The notes below the pieces were generated by a model that saw only the letters and a program-made list of their open reading frames with translations, had not been told where the DNA came from and did no database searches. A stretch of 64,000 nucleotides of DNA, taken from positions 167,501 through 231,500 of the forward strand of contig JAPFBL010000310.1 in assembly GCA_026182355.1 (NCBI GenBank), written 5' to 3'. Position numbers and translations under genes: made by a program. Within the stretch, counting starts at the first letter, position 1; each line of letters starts with the position of its first letter. Below, piece after piece: positions 23,626 through 34,600 of this stretch. This DNA comes from Hermatobates lingyangjiaoensis. Its lineage: Eukaryota > Arthropoda > Insecta > Hemiptera > Hermatobatidae.

Positions 23626-23790
23626 GGGAGATGTTTATTCGGAGAGATGTTCATAGATAAACAATCCGACAAAAACTCAATATGAGCTGTATAGTTAACT
23701 AATTTACCAGAAAGATAAGACATTTGTTTAAACCAGTGAACCGTTAAGTCATCCATTATTATTACAGCCAATAAAATAAAACACTTAATA
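23614..23790 (-). pseudogene. PLE N-terminal coding fragment
   Basis: The minus strand encodes VHWFKQMSYLSGKLVNYTAH followed by IEFLSDCLSMNISPNK. A close relative occurs at 48860-48960 (FWLDEVDYLSQKLANYTSNI, then EFL). The order of a Leu-rich helix, a short spacer, FLxxC and a Pro-containing segment resembles the N-terminal region of PLE proteins before the reverse transcriptase. The last codons overlap the family B junction, so the end of the frame is chimeric. The assignment to PLE is by resemblance. Confidence 0.5.
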
Positions 23791-24134
23791 AAATAAAACA
23801 CTTTTAATAAAATAAAACAGGAAGAAATTTAAGCGATAATAAATAATGATATGAATAATAAATTAAGACAATTAAAGTAAAATTAAACATCAAAAATAGA
23901 GAAAAAGAATAGGGGAGAGAAGTTTAATTAAATTAAGATACAAGAATAAAGATAAATTACTGAGTTAGAAGGAATAAGAGGTCAACAAATACCAAGAAAC
24001 TACAGGAAGTCGGAGGCCGGCACTATACGTACTCTTTCAAATGAAATCAGATCCGGTCGGACTATACACTTTGAAAACTTTGAGAAACACGAATAGAAAA
24101 CAGAAACTAGGACTCACATTCAATATTTCGACCC

Positions 24135-24310
24135 TTTTATATATATATAAACCAATTAAAAAGAAGATAGCATACAGATAGACACAGGAATAACTCACTT
24201 CTATATTTCGACCATCGTCGTCATCAGGAGGCGATGGTCGAAATATATAAGTGAGTTATTCCTGTGTCTATCTGTGTGCTATCTTCTTTTTAATTGGTTT
24301 TTATTTAAAA
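24135..24310. mobile_element. inverted pair of hammerhead repeats
   Basis: Left arm 24150-24205 and right arm 24238-24300 are inverted copies (for example accaattaaaaagaagatag against its complement). The left arm carries the hammerhead core on the minus strand at 24200-24230. The right arm enters the motif only at stem II, so it lacks CTGATGA. The same family occurs at 36.5 and 50.0 kb. Confidence 0.65.
24200..24230 (-). ncRNA. hammerhead-like ribozyme core
   Basis: Minus strand: CUGAUGA (canonical), unpaired C, stem II GAC/GUC with a GAUG tetraloop, GAAA, stem III AUAU palindrome, then A. Stem II is short, and the extra base between CUGAUGA and stem II is shared by all motifs in this window. 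Confidence 0.55.
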
Positions 24311-24364
24311 GTCCGCTGGAATCGAAGTGAGTTCTGTAGTGACTTTCTGTCTTCTTTCCTATTT

Positions 24365-24690
24365 GTTAATATATATATATATATTTGCATGGAGACGTTC
24401 TTCTTGATTTCTTCGGAGACATTGATAGAAGAAGCATTAAACACCGCATGCGATTGGTTGACTATACTAGACAGCCCAACCAGTCACCCGGCCTCTCATG
24501 GCTACTCAGCCGATTGGTCATCACTATTCACAGTGAATATATATATATTTCGATATTCCGACATCTGTTGTCATCAGGAAGAAGTGCGAAGTACTCGCGT
24601 TGAGAAGAAAACTGCTAGTGGCCCCCAGAGTAACTCGTGGAACCACCGCAATGCTGCCCCCCAGCGGATATATATATAGTTCAATGTACA
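24365..24690 (-). mobile_element. TA-bounded hammerhead repeat, decayed
   Basis: A segment of higher G+C lies between (TA)n runs. On the minus strand at 24548-24582 it holds CUGAUGA, C, AAC/GUC round an AGAU loop, then GGAA and UAUC. It is a mutated form of the motif at 35573-35603 (GAC stem, GAAA), with one change in stem II and one in the G12-A14 box. No long coding frame is credible; the 142-codon plus-strand frame runs through the TA runs. Confidence 0.5.
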
Positions 24691-26820
24691 TAATTATGTA
24701 CATTGCACTGTTTTTGTCTGTTTCGAATTGTATTTTCATCAAAAAAGTATATATATATATATATATGTTGTACCTTCGGAACACCTTGTAATAGTGTTGT
24801 ACAAATAATAAGTACAAAATTATAAATGTAATAACTAAATTGGCTGAGACATTTATTTTTACTTAAATCTTATTCTGAAATACTTGATATTTAAGTACAC
24901 TTTAGCAGTCGCTTTACTTTATCAGACCATATCTACGTATTAATGATGGTTGATGTACAATTCTGGACTGTTTCTCAGCGCTTTTTTTGTATTTTTTCCC
25001 CACTGATACGACATTATTGTTATAGGTATACATGTATATATAATTTTTTAATTTATGGTATATATAAAATATTTTACATTCTATTATGTAACATCACCAA
25101 CATTATGAAGGAACAATTGGAGTTTTTGTCCATTTGCTCATATATATCAAAAACGCAGAAACGGGACAAGATCGTTGTGCCCAAATAACTGTCTTCGTCA
25201 AAATTATGCTTGAACTCTGAACTCTTGAACTGTCAACGCCTGGTTATTTTCCTCCAAAGATCTTAATTTCTCTTCTAAAATACTTCCTGTGGTTTTGATA
25301 TTGTTTTTTATTTCACGTATTTATTGTGAAAATATGGATTAAATAAAAACAAAACCTTTGCATTTATGGAAAAGAAGTATTTTAAAAATATTTAAAATTG
25401 TATGGTAAAAGTTTTTCTTCAAAATTTAAAATTGCTGTTTCCTAAATAAATTGTTTCACTAACTTATAAATAGGTTTATATATAATGTTATATGTATTAA
25501 GTGGAAATAAAGAGACTGAATTAGCATTGAGGACAGAAGTTAATGATATACTTAGCGTGAATGAAGCTATTAAGCAAGAAGGTTATTTGAAGAAGAAGGT
25601 AGCTAAAGTATTAATGCAAAGGTTACACATTTATGGTAGTGTGAGATAGTAGGGTAAACACAGGTTTGTTTCCGTGCATCTCTCATGGCAATTGGGCCGT
25701 GCAAAGTGCATATCATTTCACGCGAGGTCCTTCAACCAGAAAGGTGACACTCCTTCACCAAATACCTTTCGCATGACTCACCTTAATATGTTTTTTCCAA
25801 CTTACTTAAAAAAAATATATGTAAATACTTATCTCATTTTTTGACACTTTAAAGAAGCTAACAGTTTTAATGTCAAGAATATATATATAGATTAATAGAC
25901 ATTCATAAATTGCTTCAGGTTAGGAGTTACCCAACCAATGCGCATTGTGAAACGTTATGATTCATACCTTCACGGTGAACATCCATATAATACAGTCATA
26001 TATTAAAACAACAAAATCTGGAGTGGCTTACACTCAACTTGACTAAGTAATCACAATATCAAGTTTGTTAATAATTAATTGAGATTTCGGTCTATTTTAA
26101 TGTGGCTATTGTGTAGATGCACTCTAAGGTGCTTTGAATTATCAATCTAACAGACATTTAACTGAATTATTTCATTTTTTTTAATGAGGGCTATATCCAA
26201 TTCACCAGTTATAACAGCAGTGGAATAATGTACTAGAATTATCCTATATGTTATTGCTGCAATGATATACTGATATAATTTAATAAGGTGCTCCATTTTA
26301 ATGAACATTACTATTCCAATATTGCAAGGTTATGAAATACTCATAGTAAGACTATATTTAACATGATATTTCATATTTCTTGAACCAATGAAGAAGTAAA
26401 CAAAAATTACGAGACGTTTTTGTTATAAAGGACCAAAAAGTGAAACCGAATAGCTAAGAAGAGAATGAGTGGATAAAGGAAAACATTGAAACTATAATAA
26501 ATCACAAATAATAAAGAATAAGTAATAAATAAAATAATTTATATTAATAAAAAAATGGCAAAAAAAGAAAATATTGACACCAGTATGACATGGCTTCTAG
26601 GAGACGATTACAGTGCTCCTCTCTAGGTCTTGATGTAACATTAGAGCTTAAGTCGAGGACTTCGTTAAGTATTAGAATATGCAAGCAGTCATTGAAACTA
26701 TGACTGTGAAATTTGCATAGGTAGCAGTGAGTATGCCCAATGTATGCATATGTGTACATATATAGGGAAGAATCACCGTACACAAACGATACAGTCATTA
26801 AGTATAATTTTCCTTTTTCC
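24691..26820. other. unassigned DNA with small repeat fragments
   Basis: There are two minor pieces: an R1 terminal-repeat fragment at 25288-25335 and a short family B end at about 26013-26050. A segment at 26430-26560 is A-rich with few T runs. No gene is recognised. Confidence 0.4.
25288..25335 (+). mobile_element. R1 terminal-repeat fragment
   Basis: The phrase order tgtggttttgat, ttatttcacg, tttattgtgaaa matches the right end of R1. The ribozyme segment is absent. Confidence 0.5.
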
Positions 26821-26854
26821 CTGTGGTTTTATATTTCGTATATATGTATAAATA

Positions 26855-26856
<2 letters not shown>

Positions 26857-26910
<54 letters not shown>
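26857..26910. repeat. (GT)n microsatellite
   Basis: About 26 uninterrupted TG units. Confidence 0.98.
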
Positions 26911-27670
26911 CTGAATGAGTGCGCATAAAATTACAACAACAACACATAATATATATAATCTAAAAATTTACAAAGAAAATATAGTGGTTTAACGCTCTGA
27001 GTCTATGAGTATTACACGTCGTCGAAGAGTAAGTGAAATCAAACAGTCAAACAGTATACAAAAAATAGGTTAGGTAATTTAGTTAAAAGTGATTAGCAGT
27101 TGGCAGCATTGACTGTCTTTATACCCATTAAAATACAACTGGTCTTAATCTGTTTACGACTCCCCCAATTACGACTTGATCCATTATAAAGCGTGGGCTA
27201 TTATTGATTAACTCATATAACAGCTCTTCATAAGTCCACTTTCGAAAGTGTTTCTTTACTTTTAGACGATATAAATACCTATTTGCATGCTTCTCATAAG
27301 TTAATTATTATTCAATGATGATTTAATAATTTATTACTATTTAATGATGATTGTTTCAAATATGTATGAGCAAAGCACTATTATCATCTTATCTTCTAAC
27401 AGAATTCTATCTTCTATCCTATCTTCTAACTGAGTAACTTTATCCTGATGAGAAGACTGTCCAATGTAAGCGAATCCTCAATCTGTGCATGGAAACACGG
27501 TTGAAAACGCTCATATAACAGTTAAGTCAGAAATAGACATGGTATTTCCTCAACCCTCTCAACACATTCACTTTTTTATATAAGCAATTATCTTTTTTCA
27601 AAACTCATTTATACCTTGATAACAGCTAAGGACTACAGAAACATATACCTATTTAACTTTTTGATTGGAA
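26911..27670. other. unassigned DNA
   Basis: Nothing recognised; a tcttctaac/tatcttcta phrase repeats three times near 27392-27435. Confidence 0.4.
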
Positions 27671-27671
27671 A

Positions 27672-28922
27672 TATATATAAATAAAATAATGATTTTGTCT
27701 GTACATTGCTTAGAACTGACTCATTTTTAGTTTTCTTTACCTTTCATACATTGGAGAAACCGAATCCACCCTTAGAAAAATTTCTGTCGGTTTGTCGGTT
27801 TGTCGGTTTGCACGCAAAATTTTGTCACAAGTATACTCAGCCACGATAAGACATAGGAAACTGAAACTTTGACACTAGATTTGTGTATGACTAACTTAAA
27901 ATATAGGCTCTAATTAGATTGGTAATTTAGTACAGTAGCGAAGTTATGGGGCTTTAAACTGTATTTTCCTAACTTCACAGACAAGTTTGTTTTGAAAATA
28001 CACAGGTGTGGCAAGTAGGTATTGTTAGTTGATTTTAATTTCATTAGAGCTTATGAATATATTGCGTATTTGACATAATTTAAAAAAAAGTTTTTCCCAG
28101 AGTTGAGGAAGTACTATCTATTAAGAATAAATAGTTTTGTAAACGAGCAATTCTCAGCCCTTACTAAGAACAGGCAGGAAAAATCAACAAACAAGTTCTT
28201 ACGCTATATCAAGCCGAAGATAGAGCTTAAAAGTAAGTAAAGAGAGTGATTAGTAATGAGGAGGCAGTTCATTATCTGACTGAATTTCTTGACTCACAAT
28301 TTATTTCTCCTGGACTGCCTGATCATGAGTAAAAACATAAAGTAGGAACACCAATCATGCTGCAATTTAGTAGCAGTAACAAATTTCATGTAACGAAACG
28401 TGAGTGCCCCAAAACTCTGCACCGGGACACGACTCTGAGTTCGTGCTCTGCACAGATATGCCATAGAGTCGGACAACATGACTGGGTGTGGTATGGGGAG
28501 TCTGTGTGTATACCACCCATATCATTGATTCCTAGCCACTATCTGTTTCCGTTGAAACGATTGCAAAGTCCCGTCAGAGTCCATTTTGCAATGACGTTAA
28601 CTAAGTCCCAAGGGGAAACTTTATCTAACGCAGGAATTCAGTTAGCAAGACCAAGTTTTTCTCGCAACTGTAGTTTACTTGCTCAAGAGTCAGAGGTTCC
28701 AACTCTTTGTTCATCCATGAACCTGAAGGAGAGACAGCTAATGTGGTGTGTGTATACGGAGGCATTTGCTTAAAACTGTCCTAAAATGATGTTTCCTACC
28801 ATTCTATATTTTTGTATTATAGTATTAGTATAATATTATAATTGGTATGGTATTCCATGGTATTTTGGAATACTAAGAATAACAGAATTTTTGATTCTGT
28901 CAAAGACGGGTAGGTTTGCTAG
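27672..28922 (+). mobile_element. Helitron, internally deleted copy
   Basis: This 1.25-kb element matches 59685-61125 on the opposite strand over its length. The right end reads GTCAAAGACGGGTAGG...GCTAG and is followed by T, giving the CTAG terminus and the A/T target context known for Helitrons. The left boundary is placed where similarity starts (ataaataaaataatg) and is uncertain. It encloses a helicase remnant and a short (GTCGGTTT)3 run at 27786-27810. Helitrons move by rolling-circle replication using a Rep/helicase protein; this copy lacks Rep and depends on a helper. Confidence 0.75.
28357..28790 (+). pseudogene. Helitron helicase C-terminal remnant
   Basis: The frame encodes IPPISLIPSHYLFPLKRLQS, then PVRVHFAMTLTKSQGETLSN and AGIQLARPSFS. 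This matches the end of the Pif1-type Helitron helicase (the IPRIPLIP block, the FAMTxxKSQGxTL motif and the following FSHGQ-type motif). After ARPSFS the correct continuation (a serine-rich stretch, then HEPEGETANVV) is in another frame, so there is a frameshift and a stop. The N-terminal half before IPPISL is not typical helicase and may be scrambled. Rep and the Walker A box are absent. Non-functional. Confidence 0.75.
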
Positions 28923-29062
28923 TTTATTATATTGCTGTGGATATAGTAACAAGATCGTTATTTAGAAAACTGGAGAAACCTATAAAGAAGCAAGTTTTAG
29001 TCAAATATGCTCTTATTTTGACAGTATTTGTATACAGGAAGGACTGCTACCAAAATTTACAA
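28923..29062 (+). pseudogene. PLE N-terminal fragment, (TA)n-bounded
   Basis: The frame reads DIVTRSLFRKLEKPIKKQVL, then a short hydrophobic run and YRKDCYQNLQT before a (CA)/(TA) tract. It corresponds residue for residue to the fragment at 35682-35888 (EITRVLFRKIEKLFKKHVSA, then GVIFNN and GLLPKF), with frameshifts. The Helitron end abuts it directly at 28922/28923. Confidence 0.6.
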
Positions 29063-29082
29063 ACAGACACACATACATACAC

Positions 29083-29093
29083 ACATATATATA

Positions 29094-29130
<37 letters not shown>
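29083..29130. repeat. (TA)n microsatellite
   Basis: A TA run lies between the PLE fragment and the R1 copy. Confidence 0.95.
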
Positions 29131-29134
<4 letters not shown>

Positions 29135-29260
29135 ATTTCACATAAACACGTGAAATAACAATCAATGATCAAACCGCAATATGAAATGGAAAAACAAGAC
29201 TAAGATCTTTCAACCATAACAAGCCGTCTTCGTCAGAGTCAAAAACCCAACTGTCTCAGT
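29131..29260 (-). mobile_element. R1 fold-back repeat, copy 7, truncated
   Basis: The left terminal repeat starts right at the (TA)n. The ribozyme segment at 29198-29240 (minus) has an intact CUGACGA, GAAA and AGAUCU, but stem II has a mismatch (GACGG with UGGUU). The right terminal repeat is missing; a short TATATA run follows. Confidence 0.65.
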
Positions 29261-29686
29261 TGTATATATATATATACTTTTTCGTTGGAAATACGATCCG
29301 AAACGTACAAATATAGTTTAATGTAAAAATATGTTTCTTTTTCTACACTGAACTATATATAAATATGGGTGAATTATTTAAGCCCCACACTCAGAAAAAA
29401 AAGAAATAATAATATTAATGTATTGGGTAGGGACTGTTTTTTTATATTTTGTTCACGGAAATAAAAAAAGAAGTTCTTACAATAGGAAAGTTCTAAGGAA
29501 CAATCAGCTAGAGGATAGAATTAAAAGAAAAACATGTGGATTCAATGACGCTAGGCCAACCGAATAATTATGATATTGCATGAGGGGTATTATCGGGCGT
29601 TTAAAGAACATTGTGGATATCAGAGGAATGTTTGGAACCGGTACAGCGTGGAAACTTAGAAGGAAGTTAGGAAAGGTCTTTATATT
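29261..29686. other. unassigned DNA
   Basis: Nothing recognised. Confidence 0.4.
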
Positions 29687-30282
29687 GCTTAGATCATGCA
29701 TGGGCAACCTGCGGCCCGCGGGGCAAATCCGGCCCGTGAAGACTTTTCACTAGGCCTACGGAGACTTTTGATTAATAATAATTACTTATTTTTTGTTTTG
29801 CTGCCTTTTCTATGTAAATTAAACCATATAAACATGAATAGAAAATCAGTAGATTAATTAATGTGTACCTGCATGGTATATATATCAAATTATAAGTATA
29901 TAACTTTAAATTGCACAAAACACGACAAAAAAAAAAGATGAAATGCATACTTACTAAATTCAATATTTCGAATTGCTCCTCGTCATCAGGAGAAGACACG
30001 AAGGGAGGACGAAGTGAGAGGAGATTTTCCCACGTCGAAGGACGGAGCGTGAGTCGTCGTTTTTGTCTCGTGTTTTGTGTAATTTAAAGTTTTATAGCCC
30101 TTTATTTAAAGTTTTAAGGACTATTTATTCAATTTAGTAATTATAATTATATAAGTACAGATATATTAGAATTCTATAATTGGGACTCCTGGCGCGTGGC
30201 CAATATTGGAAACATAATCTGGCCCACATGTGAGCAAAGGTTGCTCACATGTGAGCAAAGATTGCCCACGCGTGGTTTAGAT
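29687..30282. mobile_element. hAT-type MITE with 8-bp target duplication and nested repeat
   Basis: The element at 29695-30274 begins CATGCATGGGCAACC and ends with the inverted GATTGCCCACGCGTG, flanked by GCTTAGAT (29687-29694) and GTTTAGAT (30275-30282), an 8-bp duplication with one mismatch. The left end continues into the ggcccg-rich subterminal block common in this class. The middle carries a second repeat with its own inverted arms (29900-29930 and 30060-30095) and a hammerhead-like motif, suggesting a nested insertion. Confidence 0.8.
29961..29992 (-). ncRNA. hammerhead-like motif nested in a hAT element
   Basis: Minus strand: CUGAUGA, unpaired C, stem II GAG with UUC (one G-U), GAAA, palindrome AUAU, then U. 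It belongs to the CUGAUGAC group of the 24.2, 36.5 and 50.0 kb repeats but has a different stem II. Confidence 0.5.
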
Positions 30283-31045
30283 CATCTAAAGAGGACTATT
30301 TTGTCATATACTTAACAAGTTCCAAGCGTAAGTATAGAGCGAGGTTAGAAGGAAGTGAAAGGTAAAACAAGAAGTCAACAAGTTGCTTCATTACCTTTGG
30401 ACAGTATTCAGAGCAGTCTTGAAAACAATAGCCTTTATCACCTCAAATAATCTAGAACTAGCAATTACAATCCAATCTCTTTGTAAACATTCTTCCATAG
30501 GGGTTGATTATTAGGAGAATTAAGTGGTATAAGGTAATTAGTATTTCAAGTTTCATTAGTCAAGAGACAGATACATTTTTAAAAGGTATTCGATTGGATC
30601 GTAAACGACATCTCTAATCCTTCTATTATTCCCCTGTAGATGGCAAAATGCCTAAATAATATAGGAATACCAGTGCTGCTATAACTTTTGTTTATAGGAA
30701 CATTTTTGTTTTGTTTTTTCAAACTTAAAGTTTATGCATAGGACAAACACATCAAATTCTTTGACGGACCTTAAAACTCACAAATAATGAATATATTAAT
30801 TACCCAATTTCTTGTATTACAGTCATATTAAGAAACTTATATAATGAATTACTATAAACTGTTTTCATTCCATCACTGGAATTGTTTCTGACGAACATGA
30901 AGTCATTACAGCCCTGACATGTTTGCAAGATTAAACAAGATGTGTGGGTACATATTATTGGTTCTGGTAACTATTTCGAACTAATGGTTAGGGGAACTGG
31001 CCAGCTTTATCTGTGGTGGAGGGACATTTTGACAACCTCCAGCTT
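30283..31045. other. unassigned DNA
   Basis: Nothing recognised on either strand. Confidence 0.4.
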
Positions 31046-31652
31046 CTTCTAGACCCGAGTGGCATACTTCTCATCTTCTAGACCCGAGTGGCATACTTCT
31101 CATCTTCTAGACCCGAGTGGCATACTTCTCATCTTCTAGACCCGAGTGGCATACTTCTCATCTTCTAGACCCGAGTGGCATACTTCTCATCTTCTAGACC
31201 CGAGTGGCATACTTCTCATCTTCTAGACCCGAGTGGCATACTTCTCATCTTCTAGACCCGAGTGGCATACTTCTCATCTTCTAGACCCGAGTGGCATACT
31301 TCTCATCTTCTAGACCCGAGTGGCATACTTCTCATCTTCTAGACCCGAGTGGCATACTTCTCATCTTCTAGACCCGAGTGGCATACTTCTCATCTTCTAG
31401 ACCCGAGTGGCATACTTCTCATCTTCTAGACCCGAGTGGCATACTTCTCATCTTCTAGACCCGAGTGGCATACTTCTCATCTTCTAGACCCGAGTGGCAT
31501 ACTTCTCATCTTCTAGACCCGAGTGGCATACTTCTCATCTTCTAGACCCGAGTGGCATACTTCTCATCTTCTAGACCCGAGTGGCATACTTCTCATCTTC
31601 TAGACCCGAGTGGCATACTTCTCATCTTCTAGACCCGAGTGGCATACTTCTC
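31046..31652 (+). repeat. 29-bp minisatellite, 21 copies
   Basis: The unit cttctagacccgagtggcat plus acttctcat is repeated 20 full times and once for 27 bases, with no variation that I can see. The unit length is not a multiple of three and stops occur, so it is non-coding. There are no spacers, so it is not a CRISPR array. The uniformity implies very recent expansion or homogenisation, and assembly may have collapsed or expanded it. Confidence 0.98.
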
Positions 31653-33790
31653 TATATAGTAGTATCATCCTTCTCCTACAGCTTACTGAAAATTATAAAT
31701 AGTTCAGAAATATATATTCTACTGAAATTATTACTTCAGCCATCGATTTAAAAAAATAAATAATAAATAATTTGGTTGTTTGTTTGTAAGCCTGGACGAT
31801 GTATGGATTTCTGAGATGTGTCACCATGTAAAATTAACCTACTAATATAAACTATGAAGGCATTGATATTCCTTTGGAGAATGAGGAATTAAACTTTAAA
31901 AACATTCAATTAGTAATAAATGTAAATTTAATTCAAACATGAAGACGTTTCAAAGAAGTCCATTTAAGTCTCACAAAACAAAAATGTTTAGTTTTGACAT
32001 TAGCTATATATTGCTACAAGGAAATCATTTTTTTCTAATTATTTTGTCAAAAAAATGATTAGATGGTTGTTAATACTGACCTTGGTTTACAAGTATACTA
32101 AATATGCGTATTTTCCATACTGATTAATGGAATGATTGATTTAATACAACTCTAATAGAATAAATTAAATTCTTACTGACGTATACAAGTTATAATTTAA
32201 AGTAATAACTCAATTTTTTTTTATTAAAATGTTGTATAGAATATATAAACTTTGTTTTATTCCTATATCACTAATTAAGTAAAAATGTTTGGCAACTTTA
32301 ATTTTTAACATACATCTATTTTATATTTTTTTAATTTATGTAGATGTTTTACATTTTTGTTATTTAATTACTAATAAACTTAAACAAGTCCAAGGCTATA
32401 AGTGCTGGATAGAGCAGTCATAGACTTAAGAGGTATCTGTAATTTGGGCAAGGTCATAGAACCAGTGTAATAAGAATCGCCAAATCACTGACTAAATGAC
32501 ATTAACCGACTTTTCTAGTTTTACACCGCCATATTTAAATATGGAAGCTTGGCATGTTTTAAACTCAAATTTATATCCCTTTAATCATCTGTTGTAAAAA
32601 AATTGGTAAAGTTAAACCGACCTAATGGCCAGTGTGCTATAGATAAAATATATAGTGCTAAAGTGGCAAAACTCAGGATTAAACGTATTGACCTGTACTG
32701 AAAGAACTACTGTCAGTAAGTGGCATATATATACACTAAAAGAAATAGGAAATAGTTCGTAATTAAATTTTCAAGCAATAAATTTTGCAAATTTCATTTT
32801 TTTATACAGCATTTTCCATACATAATTTAAAATTAAGCGAACAAATTTCATTTCTTTCTCAGGAATTACAAGAAAGTCTCTACATAAACAAGTTTTATTA
32901 AAAAAATAAAGCATTTCAAACACGCAGATTTTCTCTTCTTGAAAGAGAACCCTTTTCACCTTTTTTAGAACGTTTCAATGAAATCTACCTGAAAAAAGAA
33001 CACTAAGCGTTCAAAATACGTATTTTTTTCAATGAAGCTTGTTTATGTTGACACCTAATACCTTCATACGTTTACATTTTCCTTCATGATTTCCTAAAAT
33101 GAATTTCTCAGTGTATTAATATTTCATAGTCACAAAAATCAATACAGTATAATTGGCAAGAAAAGCACGTTTGCAACACGAATTCACATGACAAACGTGT
33201 TATTAACTAAAAATATGTCAAAAATTCCCTTTTGGGTGTTGAAAACAAAATGTATTATAGTTTATAGTTTTCTTGAAATACATAAAAATAATACCAGTAG
33301 TCTAAGAAATGAATATTGAGAACAATATATATTTGAATCAAATAAATAAATCAATAAATGATGACTTGGAATTATCCTGTGGTAAGATACTGCTGTGAAC
33401 CTTTCATTCAAGCAAAAATTGTTTCTATCGAAACGATTGTTTCAATGCAAAATCCTTGCCAAGAGAAATTATTAGTCATTGAAGATAATGTTGTAGCAAG
33501 ACCAGCCAGAAAATTAGAGGAACCTTAATTGAAAAAAAATACCTTGTGAAGAATTGCTATTAACTTGGAAATGGACTTGTAGGCGAATGAGAAAAGATCC
33601 GGAGCTGTCTGTGAATAGAAGAGCAGGATGATTGACCACTTAGAGTAAAGAAGCTATTTTACTAACTTATTAAACCATTGTTTGTTATTGATACGTGTTT
33701 TTTTTTTTGACTAACGCTGTTATTTGAGAGAAAAAATTTATCAAATGTATGTTAATTAAAATATATTTTTATATATCTATTTAATATATA
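31653..33790. other. unassigned AT-rich DNA
   Basis: No gene or mobile element recognised; short ORFs only. Confidence 0.4.
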
Positions 33791-33794
33791 TATA

Positions 33795-34000
33795 TAAAAA
33801 TTTCACATAAACACGTGAAATAACAATGAATGATCAAACCAAAATATGAAATGGAAAAACAAGACTAAGATCTTTCAACCGTAGGAAGCGGTCTTCGTCA
33901 GAGTCAAAAACCTAACTGAGTCACAGTCAAACCATTTTTTCCCATTTCATATTGTGGTTTGATCATTGATTGTTATTTCACGTGTTTATGTGAAATCTTT
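33795..34000 (-). mobile_element. R1 fold-back repeat, copy 8, full length
   Basis: This is the clearest complete copy: both terminal inverted repeats of about 60 bp are present, from tttcacataaacacgtgaaa at left to tttcacgtgtttatgtgaaa at right, with (TA)n on both sides. The minus-strand ribozyme segment is at 33863-33905. A second, left-end fragment of R1 follows at 34015-34052 after a TA run, the same arrangement as copies 1 and 2. Confidence 0.75.
33863..33905 (-). ncRNA. hammerhead-like ribozyme core in R1
   Basis: Minus strand: GACU stem I, CUGACGA, A, stem II GACCG/CGGUU, GAAA, AGAUCU palindrome, U, AGUC. Every core position is intact; the stem II loop differs from copy 1 in two bases, as expected for a loop. 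Confidence 0.65.
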
Positions 34001-34114
34001 ATATATATATATATGATGAAACCACAGTATGAAATGGGGAAAAAAGACTAAGTTTCAGTCTCCATGGGGTATTTTTTTAAAAATTTTAAGGAAATCTGTA
34101 TGAAAGAAAATCTG

Positions 34115-34375
34115 CTCCCTAATTATACAAATATATATATCAGATTCAATAATATATGGATCATTTGATAGAACAGGTGTTTTATCTAATCAAATCTAGT
34201 CAAATTATCTTGCTTCAAAAACCAAACTCTCATTGCGGACGTTTTGGTTACTAAAACCGTAGACGGTTCTCATTACCGAAACTTCAGCAATAAGCATTTG
34301 ATTTTTGAACCTAGAAAATTTGATATAATCCCGATTAGATAACACACCTATATATATATTATATATTAAATAGGT
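34115..34375. mobile_element. short PLE flanking-repeat palindrome
   Basis: The left side (cagattcaataatatatgga, then ttgatagaacaggtgt) matches the outer end of the PLE at 45848; the right side (cccgattagataacacacct then TATATA) matches the other outer end at 48535-48560. Only about 200 bp separate them, with no coding region. It looks like two flanking repeats joined head to head. The ribozyme region in between is too decayed to score. Confidence 0.6.
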
Positions 34376-34449
34376 ACTAGCTTCATTACATCGTCTCTAT
34401 CTTCCTGAGAAGCAAATTATTTTATATTATTTTTATATATATTATTTTA

Positions 34450-34600
34450 TATATATATATAGCCGTTGCATCTACAAAGTCTTTGGTCTCTCTTTATCTT
34501 TTCTCCTGAAGACAGATTTCTCGAAAATTTGAGTTTGTAAGTGTATTTCTTTACTTTGTGCTACCTATCTTCAATTTTGAACTGTTATATATATATAGGG
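34450..34600 (+). mobile_element. TA-bounded mini-repeat with hammerhead-like core
   Basis: About 145 bp between two (TA)n runs. At 34504-34534 the plus strand reads CUGAAGA, one to two unpaired bases, a three-pair stem II (AGA/UCU) with a two-base loop, C, GAAA, palindrome AAUU, then U. The layout is that of the other PLE flanking repeats but the sequence is its own family. Confidence 0.45.

Noticed and set aside
24251..24679. 142-codon plus-strand ORF
   Set aside because: It crosses two TA runs and a minus-strand hammerhead motif; the Tyr-Ile stretches are microsatellite translation.
31046..31652. Regular 29-bp repeats reminiscent of a CRISPR array
   Set aside because: The units are directly adjacent with no spacers, there are no cas genes, and the window is eukaryotic.
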